The notes: generated by a model not told the origin, from the sequence alone. A stretch of 64,000 nt of DNA from Agrypnia vestita (GCA_016648135.1 JADDOH010023043.1:1-64000), one strand, 5' to 3'; shown: positions 11,453-23,309, counted from the stretch's first letter. Made by a program: numbers and translations.

Positions 11453-12909
11453 TCACTTCCTCGTGGGAGCGACGGGGATGTGAGCTCCTTCAGCGTGGAA
11501 GCCTGTCTCGTCAGCGTAGTACGTCACGGTGATGGGGATGCCGTCCGCGCCGACGTAGGAATACGTTCCCCTAACTGCGATACCCTGCTCATCTTTGCCT
11601 TCCTCGTTCTTGAAGGTCTTCAGCTCTCCCACTTCTTGTTGGGTGATTTTGTTCTCGGTTTCATATCTGAAATTTGACAAATTAATATCGTGTCGTATGT
11701 GTGAAAAGGCTTAGTCGAAAATAAAATACAAACATACATCATTTCACATATAATACTGTCGCAACCCAATAACTCGACAATGGATAACTTACCCGAAGTT
11801 GTAAGCTCCTGCGGGGTCTAGGTCGAAGGAGGACTTGAGGATCTTGATCGGTTCCTCTGGCACAGGGCTGGCTGATGCCAGGGCCAACGCCGCCAGGATG
11901 AAGAAGAATGCCTGCAAAAACAAATTATTATTTCACTATTTTGAGAATGAATGATGGGAACGGGAACATAGGTGAGATAAGCCTAATTGGTCGAATTTCA
12001 TATTTAATATATTTTTAAATTGTCAATGATTTAAATTTATATTCTCCAAAAAGAATATTCTCAGATTTGAACTTTTCTTTCGCTTACAATTCCGTAACAT
12101 GTTTATGTCCTTTACGTAATACACGTCCTTGGTTTTTATAAATACATTTTACAAAAATAGATTTAACATTTTAATGTACTCCTACAAACAGATTAATAAT
12201 TAAATAGTGACTATTTATCGCTACTAAAAAAATTAGCTTATATTTAATTTACATAATTCATTGGTTTTCAATGTTTATGGCTCTTTTCTCAATTTACTAA
12301 AGGATTTCAATGCATTAAGGATTTTACCAGAAACCAAACCACAATGAACTTTGATGTAGGTATACGTTGACTGAAGTTTTATAAATTTGAATTCGCTCTA
12401 CTAGATTACTATTCATAATAGCGAGTGTCTCTAGATTAGATACAGCCGTGTAATATAATTCAAACTATATTTGAATGATTAGGTATATGGTTGTAAACAT
12501 CTGAATAAAGAGTTAGGAGCGACTGAATTGAATTGCTTTGAGTAGGTAGTAAATGATACGGTGTTGAAAATAAACGTAAGGAGTTTATTTTTGCTTTGAC
12601 TGAAAACAGGCATTATAACCATTTTTGAATTTTTAATGGCTAAATATTTTAAAAAATCTTCAAATTTAGTTTTTTCTTAATATTTTGCAAGTATCGAAGA
12701 TACATTGTAAAGGAACACGGCTGATTGCTGATAATTAATCACCGCATCCTTGTTGTATATATGCGTCTTTTTTATATATTATCTGCGTCTTAATGCTAAG
12801 ATATTTGAGTAGGTTTACTTGTGCACCTAACTGTTTTATTTGTAATGTATTTTATTTTTTTAACATTAATGTCGTGATTAACGTCACTGTATATGCTTAC
12901 CAATTTCAT
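11453..12909 (-). CDS. CPR gene B: RR-1 cuticular protein, 113 aa, three exons
   Basis: Secreted RR-1 chitin-binding cuticle protein. Coding exons on the minus strand: 12909-12901 (MKL), 11911-11793 and 11666-11453. Introns are bounded by GTAAGC/TGCAG and GTAAGT/TTCAG. The signal peptide is about residues 1-17 (ends ALASA), followed by PVPEEPIKILKSSFDLDPAG. The RR domain at 76-110 fits the consensus with G76, G85, Y92, A94, E96, G98, F99, P107 and P110. Poly(A) signal at 11377-11382. Its exon-3 protein is identical to gene C (four synonymous changes); exon 2 differs from C at three residues. B and C are head to head, about 6.5 kb apart. Intron 1 is 989 bp, intron 2 is 126 bp. Confidence 0.94.
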
Positions 12910-12957
12910 GATGAACGTTGGATTAGTATATTGATACTGGATAAGAGACAGAGGAGA

Positions 12958-13022
12958 ACTGATAAAATATCCGTGTGACACTAACTTTTATACAAACTAC
13001 CGAGGCGCATAAAAAACTAGTC
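12958..13022 (-). promoter_or_regulatory. core promoter of gene B
   Basis: TATAAAAG at 12992-12985, GTGTCACACGGATAT just downstream, initiator TCAGT at 12962-12958 (32 nt spacing), and GACTAGTTTTTTATG at 13022-13008. The arrangement is nearly identical to gene C, down to the ATTGTCAG preceding GACT. Confidence 0.8.
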
Positions 13023-13149
13023 TCTGACAATTTGCTGAGTGAGAAGGTCGACCAGCAGGTGAAAAGGTCGTTGTGCGCTGATCTTCTGATGCCCCTCGAG
13101 GACCACTGGATAAGTCCAGCAATTGTCTATCCTGAGATATGACCTGCTC

Positions 13150-13610
13150 ATTTCCATTTCATTTCCTTGGCGTATTCACTTATATCAACTAATATTGAAT
13201 GTTCTCTTATCCACATGTTTCTTTTCCTGTCACTTGGTGTGAGACACGACACATTTTTTATGTGCCTCCTTACGTTACTCGGTATTTTTGGAGCTATTTT
13301 TCTAGAGTCCAGCCGTACCTGAGTACGGCCTATTTATCCCATCGAAGCGGGATAAATCGTCAGAACTCACGTATGATCTATTTATCCCTCTTAGGTGGAA
13401 TTAATTTCTGAGAACTCTTGAGTGGTATTTCAACCATTGACAAGCATGGTTCTACCGTACCTTTTGAGGCCAAGCCTTGACTTGTTAGTGATACTTTACC
13501 AAAACGTCGGCCTAGGTTTCCTCAGGGAAACTACTCTCGAACGCGATCCATTCCAGAAGCCCCAAATGTTTCATATACGAGTGATCGCGGAAACCTCAAA
13601 CTAAATATTT
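13150..13610 (+). repeat. fragment of the CGAAACGTCGG repeat family (possibly Penelope-like)
   Basis: The segment from about 13440 parallels the palindrome arm at 15834-16188: ttgacaagcatgg, ccttttgaggcc, ccttgac, gtgatac, aaaacgtcggcc, then aactactctcgaacgcg and ccagaagcccc. It is diverged and contains no ORF. Assignment to Penelope-like elements is inference from the hairpin-CGAAAC motif; no reverse transcriptase of that type is in the window. Confidence 0.5.
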
Positions 13611-13659
13611 AATTTAGTTTTATTTCCTAAAATCTATACCTATAACATACGATGTCTAT

Positions 13660-14120
13660 ATGTTTTCTATACAAATACACACCGTTTGTCCGATTCGACT
13701 CTTTAAATATTTATGCTTTAGGACCCGGCGGGTAACATAGGCGACATTTCCCCTCCCCCTCATATATATTCAATGCAAATCTGTACCTACCGTTCAACCG
13801 ATCGGACTCAAAATTTGCAAACTTATTCTTTAGGACCCGGGGGGTAACATTTTCCCTTCCCCCTTTACTCCTTCCCCTCTCCTATCAATATCATTTGACC
13901 GATCTGACCCAAATTTTGCATACTTATTCTTTAGGTCCCGGCGGAATACATAGGCTCACAATTCTCTCCTGGACATCCTATCCATCCCAGCCTAGATTAA
14001 TTGGAGACATCTTTTTTATTAGAGTCTTTGTAAATCAATGGAACCTTTGTGTCCCCCCACAAACTTATTTTTTACTAAATCCTTAAGCCGATTAACGCCG
14101 GGTACAAGCAGCAAGTATAT
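13660..14120 (+). mobile_element. Helitron-like fragment with minisatellite monomers
   Basis: About three monomers of the same family as 7430-8350 (acccggcgggtaacatagg near 13720, its variant near 13837, tcccggcgg near 13939). The same unique tail follows (ctcctggacatcct, gtctttg, ccccacaaactt) and the aacgccgggtacaagcagcaagt terminus at about 14092-14118. Confidence 0.6.
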
Positions 14121-14129
14121 TAATATATT

Positions 14130-14775
14130 TTTACCTACATTATTATACTGATAGCACGCGCGTGATATACGAGTATCTACCTACATACATTTCTTATCAA
14201 TCTTTTTTTAAAGAATACTTTTGTTGTTGTATCATATCATCGTTTTGTTTCCAGTTTCCATTATTTCTTATTTTCTTTTTGCTTTGTATAAATTCGCTTT
14301 GCAGCCTCATGGGATATGCCAGCGCTGGGGCAAATATCTTACATGTTTATATCTATATATCAATTACGCCAAAAATGCGGTCATTGGATGATTTCTGTTT
14401 CCAGTTAAAAAAAAAACATTTTAGAGTACATTAAAAGGATTAAAAAATATAGGAATACGAACAAACTAATATTAAAAAACATCCAAATTCAAATTATCGA
14501 AAATTAAACTATCGGAAATTATAGTTTTTTTTAAATATTTTCGTGAAATCCGTGTATTCAAAACAGCCAACGTAATTGCAGCCAAAACTGTAACGCAGAA
14601 ATTTTTTGTGCTGGCCATACCGCTTTTTGACATTTGACGTAAGTATAGTTTTACAGCATTTCGCTTTTGTTTTTATTGTTTTTGCATTAAACTTGGTTCA
14701 ATAATACGTTCAAAACATTTATGTATTGAACGATTATTACGCTTTATATTTTTTTAAACTGCGAAGTGAACTTGA
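14130..14775. other. intergenic, no gene seen
   Basis: AT-rich. No conserved coding sequence and no terminal repeats identified. Confidence 0.4.
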
Positions 14776-14978
14776 CCCTAGATTCATGAACATACATCTC
14801 TCATACACCCTCAAAAGTCTCACAGCGCGTGGCGTGAATTTTTTTAAATGTTTTAATTCCAAATAAAAGTTCTTTCTAATTAATCTTTGTACTTTTATTT
14901 TTCAATATCTCCCGTAATCATTAAATGAGAATATGTTTATGAACAATGTAACCCTAAATATAGTTTATGAATCTAGGG
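14776..14978. mobile_element. piggyBac-like MITE, 203 bp
   Basis: Starts CCCTAGATTCATGAAC and ends with the complement of CCCTAGATTCATAAAC. The right flank is TTAA (14979-14982), the left flank is TTGA (14772-14775), a one-base-decayed TTAA. The CCCTAGA start is shared with the larger element at 32627-33923. No coding capacity. Confidence 0.65.
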
Positions 14979-15038
14979 TTAATGTCATTTTACGTGTCAT
15001 TTTCTCCGTTACATAAATACATATATAATTATTTTTCA

Positions 15039-15766
15039 GAATTCCTATGGAAAACTCAACATCACAAACCGGCGATATGATGTGAAGTGAATTGTGAAAC
15101 GACCTACAAATTGATATATTTTTAAAATACATTTATTAATATAATCATTCAAATAAAATGCTATATAATTTATTAATAAATAAGATGCTGTAATTTTATC
15201 GATAAAAATAAATACAAATAATTATTCGAAAGTTGTTTCATTTTAATGAAGGGGGCACGCATGAGGGATATACGTTTTGTCTGTCACTGACATCTACCAT
15301 AGACAGTAAAACCTGATTTTTTCTTCGGAATGTTGATTGAATTCATTATTTTCAAACCAGCCAAACTTAAAAAGTCAAAATTCGCAGCTTTACAAAAGTA
15401 AGTTCGATTTTTCAGAAGTTCTATGCGATTAATGGATGGAACGGAATTTACAAACGTAATTTTTTTTAAATATATATTTAGGTACAATATATAACCATGC
15501 TCTATATATATATATATATATATAATATATATGTATATACCATGCTGTATAAAATGAAACAACTATCGAATTATTATTTGTATTTATTTTTATCGATAAA
15601 ATTACAGCATCTTATTTATAATAATAATAAATTATATAGCATTTTATTTGAATGATTATATTAATAAATGTATTTTAAAAATATATCAATTTGTAGGTCG
15701 TTTCACAATTCACTTCACATCATATCGCCGGTTTGTGATGTTGAGTCTTCCATAGGAATTCTAGGA
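15039..15766. repeat. long inverted-repeat element, arms about 210 bp
   Basis: The sequence at 15039-15246 (from gaattcctatggaaaactca) returns as its reverse complement at 15548-15765 with few changes. The roughly 300-bp spacer includes cataga and a block (attgaattcattattttcaaaccagcc) related to the interior of the MITE at 45661-45855, and a TA tract at 15504-15538. No ORF of note. Confidence 0.8.
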
Positions 15767-15777
15767 ATCCATAGGAA

Positions 15778-15802
15778 TATATATATATATATATATATAT
15801 AT
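15778..15802. repeat. (TA)n tract on the left of the palindrome
   Basis: Short TA microsatellite just left of the palindrome arm; another TA-rich run begins at 16191 on the other side. Confidence 0.85.
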
Positions 15803-15833
15803 GTTTTGCTTGAGGTTTCCGCGAGCGTTATTG

Positions 15834-16188
15834 TATGTAACAAAAGGAACTTCTGGACTCCCTCGCGTTTTCTGTAAATGGTCTCCGTGAGAAGACCAAG
15901 GCCGACGTTTCGACACGGTATCACGTGCCATTGTCAAGGCTAAAAGGCCTCAAAAGTTACGGACTAGCCGTACTTGTTCGCGGGTGACATGAAAGTCTCC
16001 CACCAATAAGGCTGATTGGTGGGAGACTTTCATGTCACCCGCGAACAAGTACGGCTAGTCCGTAACTTTTGAGGCCTTTTAGCCTTGACAATGGCACGTG
16101 ATACCGTGTCGAAACGTCGGCCTTGGTCTTCTCACGGAGACCATTTACAGAAAACGCGAGGGAGTCCAGAAGTTCCTTTTGTTACATA
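15834..16188. repeat. perfect palindrome, 174-bp arms and 7-nt spacer
   Basis: Positions 15834-16007 and 16015-16188 are exact reverse complements by eye; the axis is at 16011. Each arm carries a hairpin-CGAAACGTCGG motif (GGCACG-loop-CGTGTC then GAAAC), at about 16084-16122 on plus and 15900-15938 on minus. The arm is homologous to 13440-13580. Both outer sides run into TA tracts. It may be two repeat ends joined tail to tail, or a fold-back assembly artefact. Confidence 0.9.
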
Positions 16189-16190
16189 TA

Positions 16191-16196
16191 TATTAG

Positions 16197-16230
<34 letters not shown>

Positions 16231-16295
16231 TTATATATTTATTTATTATATATATGTATATATTAAAATCTATATATATATATATATTATTTTTG
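16191..16295. repeat. TA-rich low-complexity tract
   Basis: Interrupted TA repeats between the palindrome and the LINE fragment. Confidence 0.85.
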
Positions 16296-16525
16296 TATTT
16301 ATATTGTATTGTATTGTATTTGTTCTGGTATCGTAGAACACTTTCCTTTTCTTGATATTTTGTAAATTTTATTTTCCGTATTGAAAAATGGAAACTTGAC
16401 AGATACAATTGGCCGCGAAGCGGCTGACATAGGTATAGGTATACACGCAAAAGTTTTTTGATATTTTCTCATAATTAGTTAATTTTCTTTACGTTTTGTA
16501 AGTTTATTCATTGTGTATGTATTAA

Positions 16526-17760
16526 AAGGTGGCCAACATGGATTTTTAACAATGAGGTCTACAACAACAAATCTCCTTACCGTATTTCATGATAAAGCCC
16601 TAGGATTGGATGCCTTAGCCCAGACTGATGTTATATACTTAGATTTCTCAAAGGCATTCGACCGAGTTGATCCACGATATATGTACTTCTAAGAAAGATA
16701 CATCATTACGGATTAGACCACAATTTATTAAAATTCTTCGCATCATACTTGAAGTACAGGTTCCAATATATACTATAGAAGACAAATGTTCAACAATTTT
16801 CCCAGCATACTCAGGAATTCCGCAAGGATCAACCCTTGGTCCCTCACTGTTCATAATTATGATAGACGATATACATGACAGAATAAAAACAGCGAAATGT
16901 GTGCTCTTTGCGGATGACCTGAAAATTTATGCTAAGATTACGACTATGCGTGAATGTATTAATTTTAAAAAAAAACTTAGATGCGTTAGTGAACAATCTG
17001 CATTTTAATATAAAAAAGTGTGCATGTCTTACTTATAGTAATTCAGTAACACCAATAAAGTTCGATTATACGATCAATAAAGAAAAAATTTCACGCGTTA
17101 CTGAGATCAAGGATCTCGGTATTGTCTTTGATGCCAGAACTTTCTCAAGTCACATAAACCAACTAGTTACAATGTGTTATAAGCTTTTAGGTTTCGTAAC
17201 ACATATATCAAAAGGATTTTCAAATGTACAATTTCATCATTCGCTCCAAATTGGAATATGGAATGGCAGTGTGGAGCCCACACCGACGGAAATACATCGA
17301 CATGATTGAGCAGATACAAAATAAATTCTTGCGCTAATTATACATGCGCAAAACAGGAGAATATCCTACATTCATGTACCATGAAGTACTGCTGAGGGAA
17401 TGCAACTACCGCAGCCTCGAGTCGCGCAGACAGGAGGGCCTAGTCATGTTGGGGTTAAAATTTTAAGAAATAAAATTGATGCCCCGAACCTGCTAGAGAA
17501 TTATGTCCTGTTTGTACCAAACAATTATTTGTGAAATCTAGGTCACGCGCTATTTCATGTCCCAAAATGCAGAACGGCAGAAATAATGAATAAGCACACC
17601 ATAACGCGTAGTATGCAACTCCTAACTGAACTGAGTGATCATGTCGATGTATGTAATGATAGCATTGAATGCATCAAGCAGCGGATCGCCTCCATTTAGG
17701 CCTAAGATATACGTGCATTGTAAATGGAGCAATCTGTAATGCAAAAATAAAATAATATCA
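16526..17760 (+). pseudogene. non-LTR retrotransposon (LINE) reverse transcriptase fragment
   Basis: Plus-strand pieces in changing frames give conserved RT motifs: QHGF, then YLDFSKAFDRVDP (palm, near 16640-16670), SGIPQGSTLGP (near 16812-16845) and FADDLKIY (catalytic Asp pair, near 16905-16930). A C-terminal LEYGMAVWSPH-like block follows near 17250-17290. Several frameshifts and internal stops break it. The 5' end (endonuclease) is absent; the 3' end fades into aaaataaaataat near 17750, as expected for a 5'-truncated Jockey/CR1-type LINE. Confidence 0.85.
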
Positions 17761-17799
17761 CAAATTTACTAATCATTTTCCATTCAATAAATAATCTAA

Positions 17800-18450
17800 T
17801 CTATATGTATACAAATCTACACCGCTTTACGGATCTGGACCAAATTTTGCATACTTATTCTTTAGAATCCGGCGAGTTACATATGCAATATTTCATCCCA
17901 ACCACTCCCACTGATATATTTTCTATTCAAATCTAAACCGTTTAACCGATCTGAACCAAATTTTTCATAATTATTCTTTAGTACCTGTTGGAAAACATAA
18001 GCCTAACATAACCCCACCCCAATATATTTTCTTTAAATATCTACACCGTTTGGCAGGTCTGACCTAAGTTTTGCTTATTTATTATTTAGAACCCTAATAA
18101 AGGAAAATATATGCGCTATTCTCTACTCTATTTACCCCACTCCCTGTCCAAAATGTTTTCTATATGATCTGACCCAAATGTGGCATAATTATTTTTTGGA
18201 TCCCTGCAGAAAATTAAGTCGTCATTTCCTCTCCCCTCTCATCCCTTACCCTCTCCCACCCCTACGATATATTTTGTTTAAAAATCAACACTGCGTGTCG
18301 GATATGACCCAAATTTTGCATGTTTATTCTTTAAGACCTAGCAAATATCAAAGACGCAATCTCCTCCCTCTCCTTTTACAATCATCCCCAAATATAAATG
18401 TAATTCACTCATCCCTCCTCCGACAACCCCCCCCCCCACCATCAAACAAG
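17800..18450 (+). repeat. minisatellite block related to the Helitron-like element
   Basis: Five or so diverged monomers of about 108-118 bp (ccgtttaaccgatctgaacc, ttctttag, ccggcg or variants). It ends in a poly-C run near 18427-18438. No GC-rich Helitron terminus follows it, so this is a truncated or decayed block. Confidence 0.6.
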
Positions 18451-18459
18451 TTTTAAAAT

Positions 18460-19330
18460 AAAAGGAATGCAATTCAATTATTTTTGTTGCATTGTAAAAA
18501 TATTATTTATCGAGAAGTCAAGTTAGTTGTAGCTAGATTTGGTATCGTTGGAGTAAAATTAATAATCAATGAATTTTTATGCTTTTTAAGGGGCTGTCAC
18601 TCTACCTTAGGACAATAAATGTTTTGAATTTTCCTCTTTTGCAATTAATATTCTCTCTTTCTCGTAATCTGTATTTATTTAAGTGCTTTGACCCTTGAGA
18701 AATTTTGTGGAAACGTGTATGTGAATAATATATATTTTTTATTTTAAAATTTTCGTCATATTTAATAGAATCTTGATTGATGTGTTATCTATTATTAGGT
18801 TGTGTTCCGAAAATAAAATACAACTGTATACATGAATAATCACACAGAACTGAACCAAGCATTTCTAATTGTATTTTACTACTTTATTGAAAAAACGTAT
18901 AACTGTAATATATCTGCATATTTGTTAGACTTGTGTATTTCTTAAACTACAAGATTTGTGCATGTAATAATTCAACTATTTTGTATACGATCTATTAAAT
19001 AATATTTTAAAGTTTTTATTAATATTCAGATGATGTTCAGATGATGATGATACAGTCGCTGACAAAATACCTACTGATCGAAATAAAATGGCTAAATAAA
19101 TTAAGACCCTGGAATGTCTCAAAAATGGTTTTAAAACAAAATATCGTAAAAATGATGGTGAAGGAAGAAAACAAAAACAATAAATCCACACGTAATCAAG
19201 CGAATGATGCCGTTTCATAGGCATTTCATTTGCATGGGCGTGATTGATTTGATATTTAAAAGAGCATTTCATGATTACCTCATCGCTACAAATCTTTTGA
19301 AGATGACCTGTTCATTCGGCATATTGTCAG
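18460..19330. other. intergenic upstream of gene C; dispersed repeat
   Basis: 18600-18900 parallels 2680-2940 and partly 8480-8900, an element shared by the intergenic regions of A, B and C. From about 19270 the sequence resembles the upstream region of gene D (tacctcatcg, then aagatga or aagacg), so the proximal promoter probably starts there. No gene. Confidence 0.5.
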
Positions 19331-19331
19331 G

Positions 19332-19398
19332 GACTGGTTTTTTTTATACAGCGCAGTAGTATGTATAAAAGTAAGTGTCACACGGATATTTTATCAGT
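19332..19398 (+). promoter_or_regulatory. core promoter of gene C
   Basis: GACTGGTTTTTTTTATA from 19332, TATAAAAG at 19364-19371, GTGTCACACGGATAT at about 19376-19390, initiator TCAGT at 19394-19398. TATA-to-initiator spacing is 32 nt. Almost a mirror of the gene B promoter. Confidence 0.82.
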
Positions 19399-19446
19399 TC
19401 TTCTCTGCCTCTTATCCAGTATCTATATACTAATCAATAGTTCATC

Positions 19447-20791
19447 ATGAAATTGGTATGTATAAACCGTGACACTTCTCTTCGACGTTAGGAAACGAAT
19501 TATTTTATTTAATGCTGGGAATACAAATACAATTCAGATTACAAATTAAACCACTTGGGTAGCTACACATACATACAAATATGTATTTTTAGATTAATAT
19601 GCAAGAATGCAACATCACTGTAGCAGTAATCTCTTTCCCTTCATATGTTTATATATTGTAAAAGACCTAGTAGGTTAATTAAGAGAATCATGAATTATTG
19701 AGAAACGTTTAATTTGCAGATAGGAGTCTATTTAAACATTTCCAGTTCACAAATAATTTAGTTGGTGATTACCTATTTTATATATTTTCTGTGAAAAATC
19801 TGCTCCTTTATACTTATACGATGAATTTTACACATTAGTTAATACATAAAAAAATAATGAATATTATGGTAAATTTTTGAAATTTTTTTAATATTATATA
19901 TCCAAAATTTTGAGGCGGAAAATATGTCCGAAAATATATTTCCACTGCAGGTAACATGTATGTCAGAAAGCATTGCTCAATTAACAGAAAAAGTGATATA
20001 AATTGAAATGCTTTAGTTTTAAGTAGTTTGTTAATTAATTTAAATCAGTTTAATTTTTTAAATAATCATTCAATGTAGAATGAATTTCCGTAAAATGTTT
20101 TATTATTATTATTAAAAATTTACCTATAACTAAGGATGTACGTATTGTTTAAATGAATAACACATTTAACTAAGTTGTTAGACAAAAGGACGTTCAAATT
20201 TATGATTTTTTTTTATGAATGAGTGATTTAATTGTTAAAAATAACAACACATTTTGATTAAAAAAAAAAAGTTTATCCAATTCCCGTTCCGAATATTTGC
20301 TCTCCCTAATAGCGAAAAATACAAAAATTTGTCGTTGCAGGCATTCTTCTTCATCCTGGCGGCGTTGGCCCTGGCATCATCCAGCCCTGTGCCAGAGGAG
20401 CCGATCAAGATCCTCAAGTCCTCCTTCGACCTAGACCCCGCAGGAGGTTACAACTACGGGTGAGTTGTCTGCAGTGTATTATATGTCAAGTGTTGCACGA
20501 TTGAACAATGCTTTGTCTTTGATTTTCGGTCAAGATTTTCCACTCATGCAACACGATGTTAATTTGTCAAATTTCAGATATGAAACCGAGAACAAAATCA
20601 CGCAACAGGAAGTGGGAGAGCTGAAGACCTTCAAGAACGAGGAAGGCAAAGATGAGCAGGGTATCGCAGTTAGGGGAACGTATTCCTACGTCGGCGCGGA
20701 CGGCATCCCCATCACCGTGACGTACTACGCTGACGAGACAGGCTTCCACGCCGAAGGAGCTCACATCCCAGTCGCTCCCACGAGGAAGTGA
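19447..20791 (+). CDS. CPR gene C: RR-1 cuticular protein, 113 aa, three exons
   Basis: The only plus-strand CPR gene in the window. Coding exons 19447-19455 (MKL), 20341-20459 and 20578-20791, with GTATGT/TGCAG and GTGAGT/TTCAG junctions in phases 0 and 2. Signal peptide about 1-17, linker PVPEEPIKILKSSFDLDPAG, and the RR-1 domain at 76-110 with every consensus residue present. Ends VAPTRK. Poly(A) signal AATAAA at 20871-20876. The exon-3 protein is identical to gene B; exon 2 is nearly identical to gene D at the nucleotide level. Compared with B it has GGYNYG in place of GAYNFG before the second splice. Intron 1 is 885 bp, intron 2 is 118 bp. Confidence 0.95.
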
Positions 20792-20899
20792 ACTGTCCTT
20801 GAAGAACATCACTAGTCCCTGTTACGACAACTCCACTTTGATTTAAATGTACATATACTCTTTGGATATAAATAAATAAGAAGAATACTATACATTTTG

Positions 20900-21590
20900 T
20901 TTACAATTTTTACCCACTTTTATAAACTTTACTTGAAATGAATTTTACTATAGTTTTGCTTAAGTGACAAAAAGAATATGAAAATCTATAAGAAAATACG
21001 AAAAAACTTTTTTTTTGAAATTTGAATTTTTATATCAAAAATGTAACACGTTAAAATTTAGTACTCACATTGATAATAATAACAATTTCATTAACTACAA
21101 TATTAAGACAATTACCTCACAAATGAGATGTCGTCTCTTCAAGATTTTATATTCCTTGTTAGAATGCAAAATATTTTAATTGAAATATAATTTCGGATTG
21201 AGAATTGTAATAATTTATAACGTAAGATTTTTCTCGATATAAATTAACTGTACAGACATAACTAGACATAACGAATCGTACTTATCAGTAGTTCTTTGTC
21301 CCCTCTCTGAGCACTGCTCAACTTCATCTATAACTACCGGCATCTAGATACCTGTTGTTGCTCGGTTAACATATTTAGTTTTAAAAAATGAAGCGGGAAG
21401 GTGCCATTGTTTTTCAAAACCTCTTAATAACAATGTTTAAGTTTAATCCAGGCAGGAGATGAATAGAATATCCGGGAGAGAGGTGAGGAATGACTAAACA
21501 TTTTCATCAAAGTTGTAAAATGCAATTAGAAATGCTTGGTTAAGTGTTTGTATGGACTATAATTTATAGACTCGGTCACTTGTCACAAAA
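20900..21590. other. intergenic, no gene seen
   Basis: AT-rich 3' flank of gene C. No repeat boundary or coding signal recognised. Confidence 0.45.
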
Positions 21591-23240
21591 CTATCGAAGA
21601 ATCGAGAACGGCCCAGGGTGATCTACTACCTTCGGTGGGCATTTGAAACATTTGAGAAATACCTAGAAAAGCATAGAAGCCACGAGAATCTTCTACTAAA
21701 CACTAAAATAATCCAGAAAGTACGAAAGTATGAATATTCGGATATATAATATCCGCGGTCGTTTTCAACTGTCAACGCGAGTAGTTGTTTTTTTTTAAAT
21801 TGAAATTGAAACAACGATGCACGTGTAAGGATTGCGTTGTCGTCTGCGTAGAAGGCAATTTTCGAGTGTGTGTCTAGGTATGTCACTTGGGTAAATATTG
21901 AACATGTGTGGTGAGAGAAGAGACCCTTGGGGGACGTCCGCTCGCGTGGTTCTGGGGATAGAGACGGTGTTTGAGTTAATTTTGACTAAAGGTTCTGTTC
22001 TCAGGAAGGACTTGAGGATTCCGAATAATTGAGGGAAGATATCGTGTATGTGTAATTTGTAAAGGAGGCCATTATGCCAGACTTTGTCAAAGACTTTGGC
22101 AACGTCAAGGAAGATTGCGCCTGTGGATAGGTTTTTGGAAGCCTTCTGAAATAAATTGGACTACTCTGAAAAGCTGGTGAAGTGTGAAGGGGTGTACTCT
22201 GAAAAATGTTGTTCGAGGGGTATGACGCGACGTTTTGAATAAAGTGTTGGTCTTGGAGTTTTTTAAGTACAATTTTTTCTTTTATTTTTCCTATGTTGGA
22301 AAGAAGGTTGATTGGGCGATGGTTCGAGCAGAAGAGGGAGTCTTTGTCTGGTTTGAGGAGGAGAATGACATTAGCTGATTTTCAGGCTTTTGGAAAATAA
22401 TGAAGACGGAGAACCATGTTGATTATGTATGTTAAGAGTGTGAGACCCTTATTGGGGAAAAGTTTTACTGATTTTACTGGGACGCCATCAGGGTCCGGGG
22501 CAGTTTTGTTTTTTTTTTGGATTTGGATAGGATAGCCCTGATTTCTTCAGGGGTAATGCAGAGTGTGTTGTCAGAGGGTGATGGGGGTGGAATATTTTAT
22601 ATGTATGAGTCAATGTATTCAATGTATGTTTGGTTTCAGGATGGGGGTTTGGTGCGAATTGGAGTTTCAGGCTGTCAGCAAATGCTTCCGCCTTTACCTC
22701 ATCGTAAATCGGGCGCGAAATTGTGTGTACGGGGGTAAGCGGAGTTTAAGTGGAGCGAAGGGCTTTGGATAATTTCCAAACCGTTCAATTTTTAATTTTT
22801 AGCGTGGACAATTTATATTGCCAAAATTCATTGTTGTGTGAGTATAGCGCTGAACGGATTTTCTCTTTCAAGCTGTTCGCGAGACGTTTGTCTGCAGGGA
22901 AGGCGTATTTCTGCAATTGTCTTCTGGCGCGATTTTGGGTTGTATTAAAGTTTTGATATGCAAGGGGCGTTTGGTGAGGATGGTTTTGAGGTTTGTGTCA
23001 TGGTTGAAGTTATAGTGTGTGCAGTCTTCTATGATGTGATCAAAATTGGTGGTGGATTGTGTGGGTTTAGGTATGTTGAGTTTAGTTTTAATTGATTTCT
23101 CGAAAAGAGGCCAGTTTATATGTGATTTTTTGGGCGAGGTTTGTGGGTTATTGTTGATATCAAGCACTTCTAAGAAGACTGGGTTGTGGTCGGAATTGAG
23201 TTCATTTGTTGTGTAGATGAGGTGTGACCAGGATTTTATT
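21590..23240 (-). pseudogene. Jockey-type LINE fragment: endonuclease end plus reverse transcriptase
   Basis: Read right to left. Near 23200-23170 there is ELNSDHNPVFLEVLD, the C-terminal catalytic block of the APE-type endonuclease (SDHNP). A linker region follows, then GPDGVPVKSVK near 22500, NHRPINLLSNIGKI-like residues near 22330-22290, FTNYTYTISSL near 22060 and FYADDNAI (RT catalytic Asp pair) near 21850-21830. Frame changes and stops occur throughout. Both the N-terminal endonuclease part and the 3' end of ORF2 are missing. Jockey clade is my best reading of the motif spacing. Confidence 0.8.
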
Positions 23241-23309
23241 TTAGAATTGTAATTTCGAGTGTGTATATGTTAAGGCAGTGGGGTAAATCGAGGAGAAGAA
23301 GTTGCATCT

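Noticed and set aside
20465..20791. 108-residue single-exon reading of gene C exon 3 with an upstream Met
   Set aside because: The start lies in intron 2; canonical GTGAGT and TTTCAG borders and all five paralogues support splicing at 20578.
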